From Caecitellus pseudoparvulus (lineage: Eukaryota > Bigyra: Bicosoecida): a stretch of 64,000 bases of DNA. The stretch lies in the NCBI GenBank assembly GCA_965644315.1, contig CBFFRQ010000041.1, positions 124,001 to 188,000 of the forward strand, in the 5' to 3' direction. The notes beneath the pieces were generated by a model that saw only the letters and a list, made by a program, of their open reading frames with translations, was not told the origin of the DNA and made no database searches. Position numbers and translations under genes: made by a program. How positions within the stretch are numbered: position 1 is the first letter of the stretch; each line of letters opens with the position of its first letter. Shown here in pieces: positions 1 to 9,692 of the stretch.

Positions 1-1
1 G

Positions 2-226
2 GAAGGCAGGCTGCAGCCCGACGCCGCCTCGCCCATGGGGCGGGGGCGGGTCCACCTCAACCCAGATGGCTCCTTCCGAGTCGTGCCGCAGCAGCCCCGT
101 GCGGGAGGCGGCGTGTCCCGGGCTGCAGGCGCTGCCAAGCCGGCAGCGGCGCCGCTGAAGCCCGGCCAGCACCCCCCTTCGCCTGCCAAGAAGGTGGGGG
201 GGCGAAAGAGAGGCCGCAGGCGGTAG
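2..226 (+). CDS. C-terminal fragment of an unknown protein
   Basis: The reading frame is open from the left edge of the window and stops at 226, so only the last ~74 residues are visible. The tail is rich in Ala, Pro and Gly and ends in a strongly basic stretch (GGRKRGRRR), which could be a nuclear localisation signal. No domain is recognisable. Twenty bases after the stop lies an ATGCATTG element of the type found after many stops in this window, which supports this being a true 3' end. The gene starts outside the window, so its function cannot be stated. Confidence 0.45.
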   Translation, partial: EGRLQPDAASPMGRGRVHLNPDGSFRVVPQQPRAGGGVSRAAGAAKPAAAPLKPGQHPPSPAKKVGGRKRGRRR

Positions 227-245
227 CAGGGGACGCAACATATTG

Positions 246-257
246 AAATGCATTGTC
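246..257. terminator. Candidate 3'-end element (aaatgcattgtc)
   Basis: An ATGCATTG-type element lies 20 bases after the stop of the leftmost gene fragment. It matches the sequence recurring after many stop codons here. The role in 3'-end formation is inferred from position only. Confidence 0.35.
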
Positions 258-327
258 GCTGCGTGCCGCCGCATTTCGCACTTGCAGTGGCTGGCCGCAA
301 GGCGGCGGGGTGTGTCACTGGTCAGGC

Positions 328-337
328 GCGGAAATTG
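328..337 (+). promoter_or_regulatory. GCGGAAATTG element before ORC1
   Basis: An exact gcggaaattg copy ends ten bases before the probable ORC1 ATG at 348. A related sequence (gcatttcgcacttgc) lies at 271-285. The same 10-mer, in either orientation, precedes several other genes in this window, so it is a candidate promoter or 5'UTR element. Confidence 0.45.
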
Positions 338-347
338 GCCACCGACC

Positions 348-2636
348 ATGCCCTCTGCAAAGCGCAGGAGCAAGCGCCCACGCGACGAGGAACCCTCCAC
401 ACCCACAGGCCTGCAACCTGGCGAACGCAGGTTTCAATGGGTGGGCGAGGGCACGCCCGGGGCAGGGGGCACAGTCGAGTATGCTGCGCTTCTGATCGAG
501 ACTGGCTTGGGCGGGGAGGAGACACACACGGCCACAGTGCACGTGGGGGACAATGTGCTGGTCAGGGTAAATGCCGCCGGGCAGTACAACGTGCGTCTGT
601 CCTGCTGCCCGTCCTGCGCCTCACCAGGCCCACCACCCCGCTTGAGCGCCTTCCTGCAGTCGCTGTCTGTGGCCCGCGTGGAGCGGCTGTGGCACGGCGA
701 GGGCGACATGTGGATGACCAGCCGGTGGTACTACCACCCCCACGAGATGCCCGCCTTGAGCGTCGCGGTGTCCCTGGCCCAGTGAGCAGTCCGCCCCGCT
801 GCCATGGCCTGTACCCGCCTGCACCCCCCCGTCCCACCCCCCCATGTCCACAGCGAGGTGTGCCCCACACAGCACAGTGACGAAGGCATGGTGCGGTCCA
901 TCGTGGGGCCAGTCCAGGTGCGCCGTGTGCCTGTGACGTGTCCTGATCCAGCTGGCGGGCTGGGGCACGGCCACCTGTCCATGTCCATGCGGGTGGGCAC
1001 AGTGGCCACGGCAGTGCAGGCGCTGAACGAACTCAAAGTGCGCCGCACCGAGGCGCAGACGACGCCCGCCCCGCCAGCGCTGCCAGGGGACGCAGAGGAA
1101 GCAGCGGCACTTGCTGCGCAGTACGTCGTGCGTTACGCGTGTGACTACGGCACCAAGCAGCTGTACCCCGCGCCCGGTGACACGATGGAGGAGGTGTGGG
1201 CGGCGCTGGCCCGCACGGGGCATGCAAGTGCTGTCAGCAGCAGCAGCGGGGTGGCACGGGCCGTGGCGGGGCAAGAAGGGGGCACACATTCCCATGCCGG
1301 GGCAGGTGTGGGGGGCAGTTTTGCGGGTGAGGCAGTGTCTGCGGAGGGGGACGGAGGTGACCCGTTGGGCGCGGCGTGTGAGGCGCTGCGCCTGAGCGCC
1401 ATCCCACCCGCGCTCCCGTGCCGGGAGGAGGAGAGGGAACACATCAAACACTTTGTGGGAAGTGCAGTGCAGCAGGGCGGACTGGGCTGCGCCCTGTACG
1501 TGAGCGGCATGCCCGGCACTGGCAAGACTGCCACGGTCAGTGAGGTGGTGCGGGAACTGCAGACAGAGAGCCAGCGTGGGCAGGACATGCCGCCATTCAT
1601 GTACGTGGAGGTGAACGCCATGAAGCTGAGCCACCCGTACCAGCTGTACACCACGCTGTGGAATGCCATCGCGCGGCAATCAGCGGTGGGCACGGGCGGC
1701 GCGTCGCGGTTCAAAGGCAAGCGCACGACAAAAGCGCTGCCCACCACCACTTCCACGCAGCGCGCAGTGCAGTTCTTGGACGCACACTTCACAAAACCGT
1801 CCACTCACTTGCCAACGGTGGTGTTGCTGGTGGATGAGCTGGACTACCTCGTCACACGCAAGCAAACCGTGCTGTACAACCTGTTCGAGTGGCCAACCCG
1901 CCCAGCGTCGCGGCTGGTGGTGCTGGGCATCGCCAACACCATGGACCTCCCGGAACGCATGCTGCCCAAGGTGCACTCCCGTCTAGGCATGGGGCGCCTG
2001 GTCTTCCAGCCGTACACGCGGCAGCAGATCTGCACCATCATCGCCGACAGGCTGTCTGCACTGCAGGCGTTCGACACCAAGGCAGTGGAGCTGGCAGCCC
2101 GCAAGGTGGCCAGCGTCTCAGGGGACATCCGCAGGGCCCTGCAGGTGTGCCGTGCAGCGGTAGAGCAGGCTCGAAAGCGGCGGGCAGCAGCGCCTGGCGC
2201 CGCCTCCCGGAAAGCTGTGCGCGTTGGCGTGGCAGATGTCAACGCAGCAGCACGCGCCATGGCCGCCTCCCACGCTGTGCTGTCAGTGAAGCAGGCAGCG
2301 CCCCTGGAACGCCTGCTGCTGCTGTCCCTCGCACTGTGCTTGCGTTCTGCAGGCACGGAGGGCGTGCCAGGCAGCATGGTGGTGCAGCGGGCGGCGGGCA
2401 TTCGCCGCACGGCGCTGGGCCGCAGCGACGAAGTGCCGCACCGGCAGTGGCTGCAGTGCATGGGGCGCCTGCTGGACTGCCGCCTGTGCCGCGCAGAGAA
2501 AGACACCAGCCGGGGCATGGGCGCCGCCACCAATGCTCTGCCTGCGCAGTTGAAGCTGAACGTGCAAGTGGACGACGTGGCGCTGGCGTTGCGCGAGCAC
2601 GCTCAGCTGGGCACCCTCGCGCAGCAGCTGCTGTGA
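348..2636 (+). CDS. ORC1: Origin recognition complex subunit 1
   Basis: This is the AAA+ subunit of the origin recognition complex, which licenses replication origins in the nucleus. Two exons, 348-781 and 854-2636, give 738 aa. The 72-nt intron has a GTGAGC donor and a CCACAG acceptor. An N-terminal BAH domain spans the splice: VGDNVLVRV and SRWYYHPHEM lie before it, EVCPTQHSDEG and SIVGPVQVR after it. The AAA+ module has a Walker A (GMPGTGKT, about residue 362), a Walker B (LLVDELDY, about 470) and GIANTMDLPER, the sensor region typical of ORC1. The C-terminal part should be the winged helix. The start at 348 has a good context (accATGc), and an upstream in-frame TTG was not used. The BAH plus ORC1-type AAA+ combination distinguishes it from CDC6. 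Confidence 0.93.
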
Positions 2637-2653
2637 GGCGCGTCAGGGCCGGC

Positions 2654-2661
2654 GCAATGCA
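2654..2661. terminator. Candidate 3'-end element (gcaatgca)
   Basis: A TGCAATGCA-type element lies 17 bases after the ORC1 stop and about 90 bases before the Argonaute start. It is a candidate poly(A) or 3'-processing signal. Confidence 0.35.
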
Positions 2662-2753
2662 GCGCTTGTCACATTCTGCACTTCACTGACCTGACCGTGG
2701 TCAGTTGTCCCCGCTGGCGCAGCTCGCCATGCACTTGCACTTGCTTGCACACC

Positions 2754-5700
2754 ATGTACGGCTCAGCATCAGGGCGCAGTGATCGAGGGCGGTACGACCG
2801 CCCAGGTTCCGGTCCTGGGCGGGGCCGGGGGGGCTTTCGGGGAGGTCGAGGCCGAGGGGGGCGAGGAGGGGGCCGGCAGCCCAGCACGCGGCACAGGCAG
2901 GAAGGCGCCCGCTTCCGCGTAGCTGTGCGTGCGCCGCGGAATTTGAACGGCGCCTGTCGCAAGTGTGCGCTGCTCCGCCCAGCGCCTGACCACGCGCGCT
3001 GTGCCCTGTGCAGACGAACTTCTACTCCTCTGCCATTCGTGTCAGCGAGTTCCTGCAATACGGCTACGACGTGAAGGTGAGCCGTGGCGGTGCAGGGTCT
3101 CAGCCTGCGGCGATGTGCAGGTCCGCCGTGCACGTGCGCAGTTTTACACGGCGCCCCCCGAGGGAGAGCGCACTCTGCTGCCCGCCAGTGACCTGAAGGA
3201 CACATTGCGAGCTCTGCTCATTCACCGGGCGCTGGAAGACAAGTGAGTGCGCAGTGCGGCGCCGGCCAGTGCGGCGCAGTGCACCACTGGCTCACGGCTG
3301 CCCGCGCTGGTCACAGGCTGGGCAAAGACCGCGTGGCGCACCAGCGGGAGCTGGGCTCCATCTACGACGCAGCCCAGCGGGAGTCCAAGATTTTCCTGGT
3401 GCCGTCGGGCAACACCGTGTACACCACCCGCCTCCTGGGCGTGGACGGCTCGGGCGCGGCAGAGGAGTTCACTGCACACACGACCCTGCGCGGGAGGGAC
3501 GGCACCTCCACGGCCTACGAGCTGGACTTCACGCCCGTGGCAGACCTGTCCGACATGCCCGAGACGCAGCTGGAGGCAGTGGACAACGCGTACCTGCGCC
3601 GCCTGCAGGCCCTCATCCCAGAGGACTCTCGGCTGCTGGGGGCTGAGCACGTCCTGTCCATCGACAACGAGCTGGTGCTGGTGCCGTCCAGCGCCGAGGC
3701 ACAGCAGCACCAGGTGGGGCGGAAGGGGCTGGGCATGATGCCCTCCGTGCGCACCACCCGCCGCACGGTGGGGGAGGCCGCCTACCTCGTGGCCCGGGCC
3801 AAGACCAAGTGCATGTCCCTGGACCACATGGCCGGCAAGCTGGCCGCCTGCCGGGGGGACATCCGCGACTTCCTGGGGTGCAGCATCACCACCATGCACG
3901 GCGCGCGCCAGCGGCGGTCGTACCTCATCGCCGGCCTGGACAGCCAGCGGGCAGGGGACTACACCTTCGAGCACCAGGGCAGCAACATCTCCGTGGTGCA
4001 GTACTTCGCCCAGCAGTACCGCATCACCGTGCCGCCAGACGACTACCTGCTGAAGGTCATCCCCCGCCGCGACGCGCAGAAGATCGGCAAGCGCGCCCTG
4101 GCCCGCATCGCCGAGGAGGAGGGCAGGGAGGGACACCGCCCCCTGGCCCGCATCCCCGCCAGCACCGCGCGCCTGGTGGGCATGTCCGGTGCCGACCAGC
4201 GTGACTCGGAGGCGCGCCGGGACATGGTGCGCGTGGCGTCCATCGTCGCGCCAGAGGCCCGGCGACGCACGGAGGCGGTGGTGGCGGCTCTGCAGCGCGC
4301 CGACGCCAGCCTGGGCGGGGCGGTGGAGGTGGCGGGCAAGTACATGGGCCCAGCCAAGCTGCACGCGGCGCAGGGCAAGGCGCGCTTCCAGGCACAGAGC
4401 ATCCAGAGCAAGCCAGACGGCAACTTCACACTGGGGCGGGGCGGCTCCATTTCCGCAGGCGTGGACTGGGGAGCAGAGGTGGGCTCTGACTTCATCGTGG
4501 CGGCCACGGAGGCAGCTTGGCGCGACCTGGGCCACGTCATGGGCGGCTTGGAGCGGCAACTGCGTGCCATGGGCGTGGGGCTGGCCCAGGCGGCACACAT
4601 CCTGCGCCTGGAGGGGCGCGGCGAGGGCACGCAGTGGCTGGACCTCATCGCCAGCACGTACGAGGAGGCGCCGGCGGAGAACAAGCCGCGATTCGTGATC
4701 GTGGTGCTGGCGCGGCAGGATGAGGCGCTGTACTACGGCGTCAAGGCATACTCCATCTTCGGCCGCCTGCCCATCCCCTCCCAGTTCGTCATTGCACAGA
4801 ACTTCGAAAAGAAGGCCGACAAGCTGGCCGTGCAGCTGAGCGCCAAGCTGAACCGCAACGTGTACGGCTGCCCCGAGCTGCCTGCCGTCATGCAGCAGTT
4901 GTCCGGCAAGGCGCCGTACATGGTGGCGGGCGTGGACACGGCCCCCGGAGTGGCCACCCTCACCTTCACCCTGGACGCCTCCCTGTGCCAGACGGCGACG
5001 GTGTTCGCAGACTGCCCCCGCGGCAGTTCCCGCCTCCCTGTCGGGGAGCTGCTGCTGCGGGCGCTGGCGCTGTGGAACCGCAACACCCTCAAGTCCTCCA
5101 AGGTGGCCGCCTCCACGGGCGGCCGGGGGTACTTCCCCACGTGCGTGTACCTGTACCGCACAGGCGCGTCACAGGGCGTGCTGGACGCCCACGTCCGGGG
5201 CAGCCAGCCCCTGGTCATTGAGGCTGGCGACGAGAAGGATGCGCTGGCCTTCGAAGAGGTGCTGGGCGCAGTGCGCGCTGTGCCCACCGAGGCAGAGCAG
5301 CTGTGCTTCGTGCTCAGTCGGTGGGACGCCTACACCGGCGTGCAGCCCCAGCTGGGGTATGCCGTCATCCAGGCGGACACGGATGTGCGGCTGTGGGACG
5401 GGGAGAGCCCTGGCGGCAGCACCAACGTGCCCAACGGCACCGTCGTGGACAGCACCATCGTCGCGCCAGACTCCTTCGTGTACGTGCCCTGTGAGACCCA
5501 CATGGCCATGGGCCGCCCCATCGAGCACAAACTCGTGGCGGCGGTGGGGCCCACCCTCTCGACGGCGCTACAGGAAGGCCCCGACGGCGACGCGGTGCGG
5601 GGCTTGCTGCAGCGCGCCACCCGTGACTTCTGCTCCCTGTACTTCAACTGGCAGGGGCCCGTGCGTCTGCCCGCCCCCCTCGCCAAGGCCAAGCGTGCTG

Positions 5701-5948
5701 CAGAGCTCATCGCGGAGTGCCTGTCCAAGGCCAGTGGCGCAGTGCATGCTTGCGCTGCCGCAGCGACGCAGGGCGGCAGCACCTTCGCCCCGCCGCCCAC
5801 TGCGCCTGCAGGCATGGGTGACAGCGGCATCGCCCACGTGCACTCCGTGGCCGGGCAGGCCGGGGAGCAGGGCTTCTCGTCCCTCCTGGCTCAGCTGGCC
5901 GACCTTGGGTACGCGTCGGCACTGGCGCTGGGACAGTATGAATTGTAG
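2754..5948 (+). CDS. AGO: Argonaute with a degenerate catalytic tetrad
   Basis: A small-RNA-binding protein of the AGO/PIWI family. Exons: 2754-2924, 3014-3076, about 3142-3242 (acceptor 3120/3121 is an in-phase alternative) and 3317-5948, about 988 aa. An RG-rich N-terminus is followed by the N domain (TNFYSSAIRV, GYDVK), a PAZ domain (about residues 270-345, YLIAGLDS and VVQYFAQQY), MID (from about 565) and PIWI (from about 640). In MID the guide 5'-end contacts look conserved: Tyr and Lys in YYGVKAYS, Gln in PSQFV, Lys in LSAKLN. In PIWI the first Asp is present (GVDTAPG). The usual YRDG Asp is Thr (YRTGASQG), the final His position is Lys in LPAPLAKAKRAAE, and no glutamate finger is evident. 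Guide binding without slicing is therefore likely. It ends 31 bp from the convergent CCZ1 gene. Confidence 0.9.
2936..2945 (+). promoter_or_regulatory. GCGGAATTTG element in Argonaute intron 1
   Basis: Gcggaatttg lies 11 bases inside the first intron of the Argonaute gene, just after the GTGCGT donor. Copies in the same place occur in the first introns of the NDUFS8 and PCD genes. It may be a transcriptional or splicing element. Confidence 0.35.
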
Positions 5949-5979
5949 GCCGGCGGAGCCTGGGCCGAGCATGACCCGC

Positions 5980-8900
5980 TCACATGTACAGGCCGCCCAG
6001 AGTGGAGGACAGCAGAGCCTCGGCCTGGGCGGCAGCTGCGGTGGCGGGGGGTGCGCCCCGGAACAGGAGCAAGGCGGTGCCCTGCCCCTCCCCGTGCCGC
6101 CCCACCACCATGCCAAAGTCCCGCGTGGCCTCCACGTACTCCGCCTTGTGGGCAGGCACTGCCAGGTGTGGGAACAGCGCTGTGTGCGGCGGCGTCTGCA
6201 GGGCTGTGTGCGCTGCGTGCAGTGGCACGCGCAGGGCCTTGGGCAGCTGCTCCAGGAGCTGGGAGGCCACCACTCCGCCGTGCGTGGACGCCTGCGAGGC
6301 GGTGGGGGGCGGCCCCAGCCCTGCCATGTGCACGAGCGCATTGCGCCCCCCGGTACTGCCCGGTCGGTCCGTGCCAGGGTAGTAAATGTGCGTGGGCATG
6401 GAGGTGGGTGCGGCGGCGCACGCCTGCGCCAGGGCAGGGTGTGCCTCGCGGAGGGCCGGCAGCAGCTCCCCCCGCACAGTCTGCAGCACAGCCCAGCGGA
6501 ATGCACGCCACGCCACCGTGTCCCGCTCACACGTGTCTTGTGCCTCGCTCAGCTCGCCGTCCAACCGGCGCAACGAGGCGCTGGCGCAGTGCTCCCCAGC
6601 TTGTGCTGGTGCGAGTGGCGCCGGGGCCGAGGACTGCTGAGGTACGAGGGCATCGCTGGCCTTGGCCCGCAAGGCCATCGACCCTGCCCGCCGGGCCTTG
6701 GGGCCCAGCGACAACCCCCGAACCCTGCTAGGGGTCACGCCCTCCCCGTCATCCTCATCCTCCTCCTCCTCCTCTGTGTGGGGGTCTGTGGGCCGCGTGA
6801 AGTCCTGCTTGAAGGCCGGGAAGGCAGACCCGGACACCAGCGGCTGCAGGCGGATGTACAGCAAGGCAGTGGCGTTGCCTGCCTGCACCGCCACCACGCG
6901 GTGAGAGGGTGCCTCCGGCCCCTCCAGGAACACGCCAGGACACCACAGCCGGGGCACGCGGGCGTCCACACCCCCTTCGTCCCCCTCTGCCCCCTCCGCC
7001 TCGGCAGCTGCGATGCTGGACGCAGACGCCTGTGCCTGCAGCTCTCGACTGGGGCGACCTCCGTACCTTCGCAGGATGTCACGCCGTCCCACAGCAGCAC
7101 GGGGCCCGCTGCGGGTAAGGGTGCCACGCCGAGTCATAGAGGGGGACACGGGCGCCTCAGGGCCAGTGTGGCTGCCGTCACTGCTACTGGCGCTGGCGGG
7201 GCTGTCCCGGGGCTGAGTGTGGGCGGCTGCCGCGCCCGCCCCGTCGGCAGTGGAGTGGATGGTGGAGGGGGGGTGGGCGGATGGGGGGGGCGCCGGGGCC
7301 CTGGAGATGGAGGCAGGCTGCTGCCCAGCTGGGTCGTTGAACCACACCATGCCAGGCCCAGCACCCCCACCCCTGAGCAGGGAGCTGACGTGGCAGCCAG
7401 GCTCCGGGGTGGGCGGGGCGGCAGTGTGGGGCACGCCCGACACTGCCTCTGCGAACACGCTCGCCGTGGCGGCTGCGTGGGGCAGGGAGTCCAGGTAGGA
7501 CAGCGCAATGGGCGGCACCCGCATCACGTGCAGGCGGGGCGGCACAGCTGCCAGCCCCTGCAGCACCCCCCCTGCGCCAGCTGCCGCGGTGAAGGCGGGG
7601 GGGCATGCAGGCGCGGGTTTGTGTGCGTACAGGAAGGCATGCGTGATGCCTGCCGCCTCCTCCCGGGCCTTGGGGGGGGGTGGCAGACGCCACTGCCCCC
7701 CTGCCGCACCCACCTCCTTGGGCTGCTCTGCCAGCGCCTCGGCCGGCAAGCGTGCGCTCCACCAGAACGCCACGGTGCCGGGGACACGCCGCAGCCCCAG
7801 CACAGCGGCGCCACGCAGGAGCCCAGCCGCACGCGCCATGGCGGCGTCTTCCGCGGACCCAGCACCGTTGGCATCCTCGCTCGGCGTTGCGGCAGCTGGG
7901 AGCGGAGGATCCGACGCAGCGCCCGCCCCCAGCACTGGCTCCACGCTGGACCACCCTCGTGGCCGCATGCCCACCGCCACCCCGACGGCGTCTCCAGACC
8001 GCTCTCCGCCACTCTGCAGGCCGGGTGTGGGGGGTGGGCCGGCGTGGTGCCACCTCCATGGCGGCACGTACGTGCCTTGGCACATGGCTGCCGTGTGCCA
8101 GCGGAGGTACCGCATGAGAGGGGCTAGCCCCGGCACAGCGGCCCCCGCCACCACCCGCCCGTCAAACAGCACGGACGTGTGGTCCACTGCCGCGCAGGAG
8201 GCACGGGCACGCCGCACAGCCTCCTTCAGACGCCGCAAGGTGCCGCCGAACAGGAGCCCCCCCAACACCCCCTGCCGCTCAATGGCGTGCAGCAGGTTCA
8301 GGCTGGCGAAGTCTGTGTGCCAAATGCCAAAGTCGTACACGGCAGCCAGGGTGTGGCGCAGGGCCACGATGGGCGACACCGCTTGCAGCTGCAGCAGCTC
8401 TGCCGCCTGCCCCATGGCCTCGCGCTGCCCCGCCTGCAGTTTGGCAGTGGGGGGCGGGGCAGCGGAGGCACCTGCGCGTGATGCGGCGTACTTGACGGCA
8501 TAAGCCTCCTTGTCCACCTGTCGGCAGGTCTTGCGGAACAGTGCGCGGAGGTGCCGGATGTGCGTGGCCACGGCGGCGGCTGCGGAGTGGGCCAGGACGC
8601 GGTTCACGCCGCCGTGCAACAGGCGGTACGTGTCGTGCAGGCCCAGGACGTAGTGCACGAGGGTGTCGTCGTCGGGCAGTGTGTGCAGGGGCAGGGTGTG
8701 CAGGGGCGTGGGCACGTCCCCGCCACTGGGCACTGGCGCCGGCTGCACAGGCGTGCACACGGCATGGGGCGACAGCGGCGACACGAGGTGGGCGGGCAAC
8801 AGGGAGGTTCGGGGTCGAGCGTACTGCACCTTGGGGGACTTCAGACACTGTCGTTGCGGGGGGGCAGGTGGGGAGGTGTGGCGTGCAGCACAGGCGGCGC

Positions 8901-9437
8901 AGGCGGCGCACGCACCAGGGCAGCCCACACTCCCGGTTCCACCTCCACCATGACGTAGCGGCGCTCCGTCAGGCGCACCACCGCCGTGCGGCGGCCTTGC
9001 AGGACGCTCTGTGACACCTTTGCGTGGTCCACTTCGGTGTGGCGCTTCGCAGTGTCCACTCCGAACCACCTGCACAGCGGGAGGTGTCCAGGAAATGTGA
9101 AGCGCAGGGAAGCTTGGCAGCAAGCCAGGCCAGCACGCACTCTGTGACGCTGAGCAGGCCCTTGCAGAACTGCACATGGCGACACATGCCCTCCACGGGC
9201 ACTGCAGCGGGAAAGAAATACAGGATTTCCTCGTGCTGCTCCGCCTCGCTCGCATCTTCGTCGCTGGTGCCTGCGCAACCGGCGTGGCCATCAAGTGCAG
9301 TGCCGCAGGTCTGGCAGCAGCAAAGCTCAGGTGCACCCACTCAAGTCCTCGGCGAAAATGCAGAAGCTGGAGAACATTCCTGCATCATGCTCCTTCGCGC
9401 TCAGCTTCATCGGCAAGGAGGCTGGCCCGGCCATCAT
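5980..9437 (-). CDS. CCZ1: CCZ1-like vacuolar fusion protein, extended
   Basis: CCZ1 pairs with MON1 as the guanine-nucleotide exchange factor that loads Rab7 on late endosomes and vacuoles. Exons on the minus strand are 9437-9341, 9270-9141, 9069-8916 and 8847-5980. Introns are 70, 71 and 68 nt and the phases agree. The spliced N-terminus matches the CCZ1 longin domain: MFSSFCIF, then EEILYFFPAAVP, CKGLLSVTE, and RRYVMVEVEPGVWAAL. A helical stretch with HYVLGLHDTYRLL follows, as expected. The start could be 9437, 9434 or 9410; all are in frame. At about 1082 aa it is roughly twice the usual length because of Pro/Ala/Gly/Ser-rich insertions and an acidic run (EEEEEDEDDGEG). It is convergent with Argonaute. 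Confidence 0.75.
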
Positions 9438-9667
9438 GGTGACGGGAGGGTCGGCTGGTGCGCAGCGTGGCGCTGGGCTGCTGGATGCCCAACCCTGCTG
9501 CGGCCACGCGGAGGCCAGCGCAGGCTGCACTGCCCAGCTTCAGGCGCTTGTCGATCTGGCTGGATACTTTATTTTGAAAAATTGCGAGGAGTACTGCTTC
9601 GTGGCAGGGGCGAATTGGCGGCGTTTCGCTCCTTGGCAATGTCGAACCCATGCCAACACAGCACCAG

Positions 9668-9677
9668 TACATTGCAG
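9668..9677. terminator. Candidate 3'-end element (tacattgcag)
   Basis: The minus strand reads ctgcaatgta, starting 16 bases after the stop of the LamG gene at 9693. It resembles the recurrent post-stop element of this window. Confidence 0.3.
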
Positions 9678-9692
9678 GTGCGCCTCAGAGGC

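Noticed and set aside
5218-8127. Very long plus-strand open frame of about 970 codons
   Set aside because: It starts inside the Argonaute gene in another frame and runs antisense through CCZ1. Its composition (Arg/Pro/Ala-rich) and lack of domains mark it as a GC-driven shadow.
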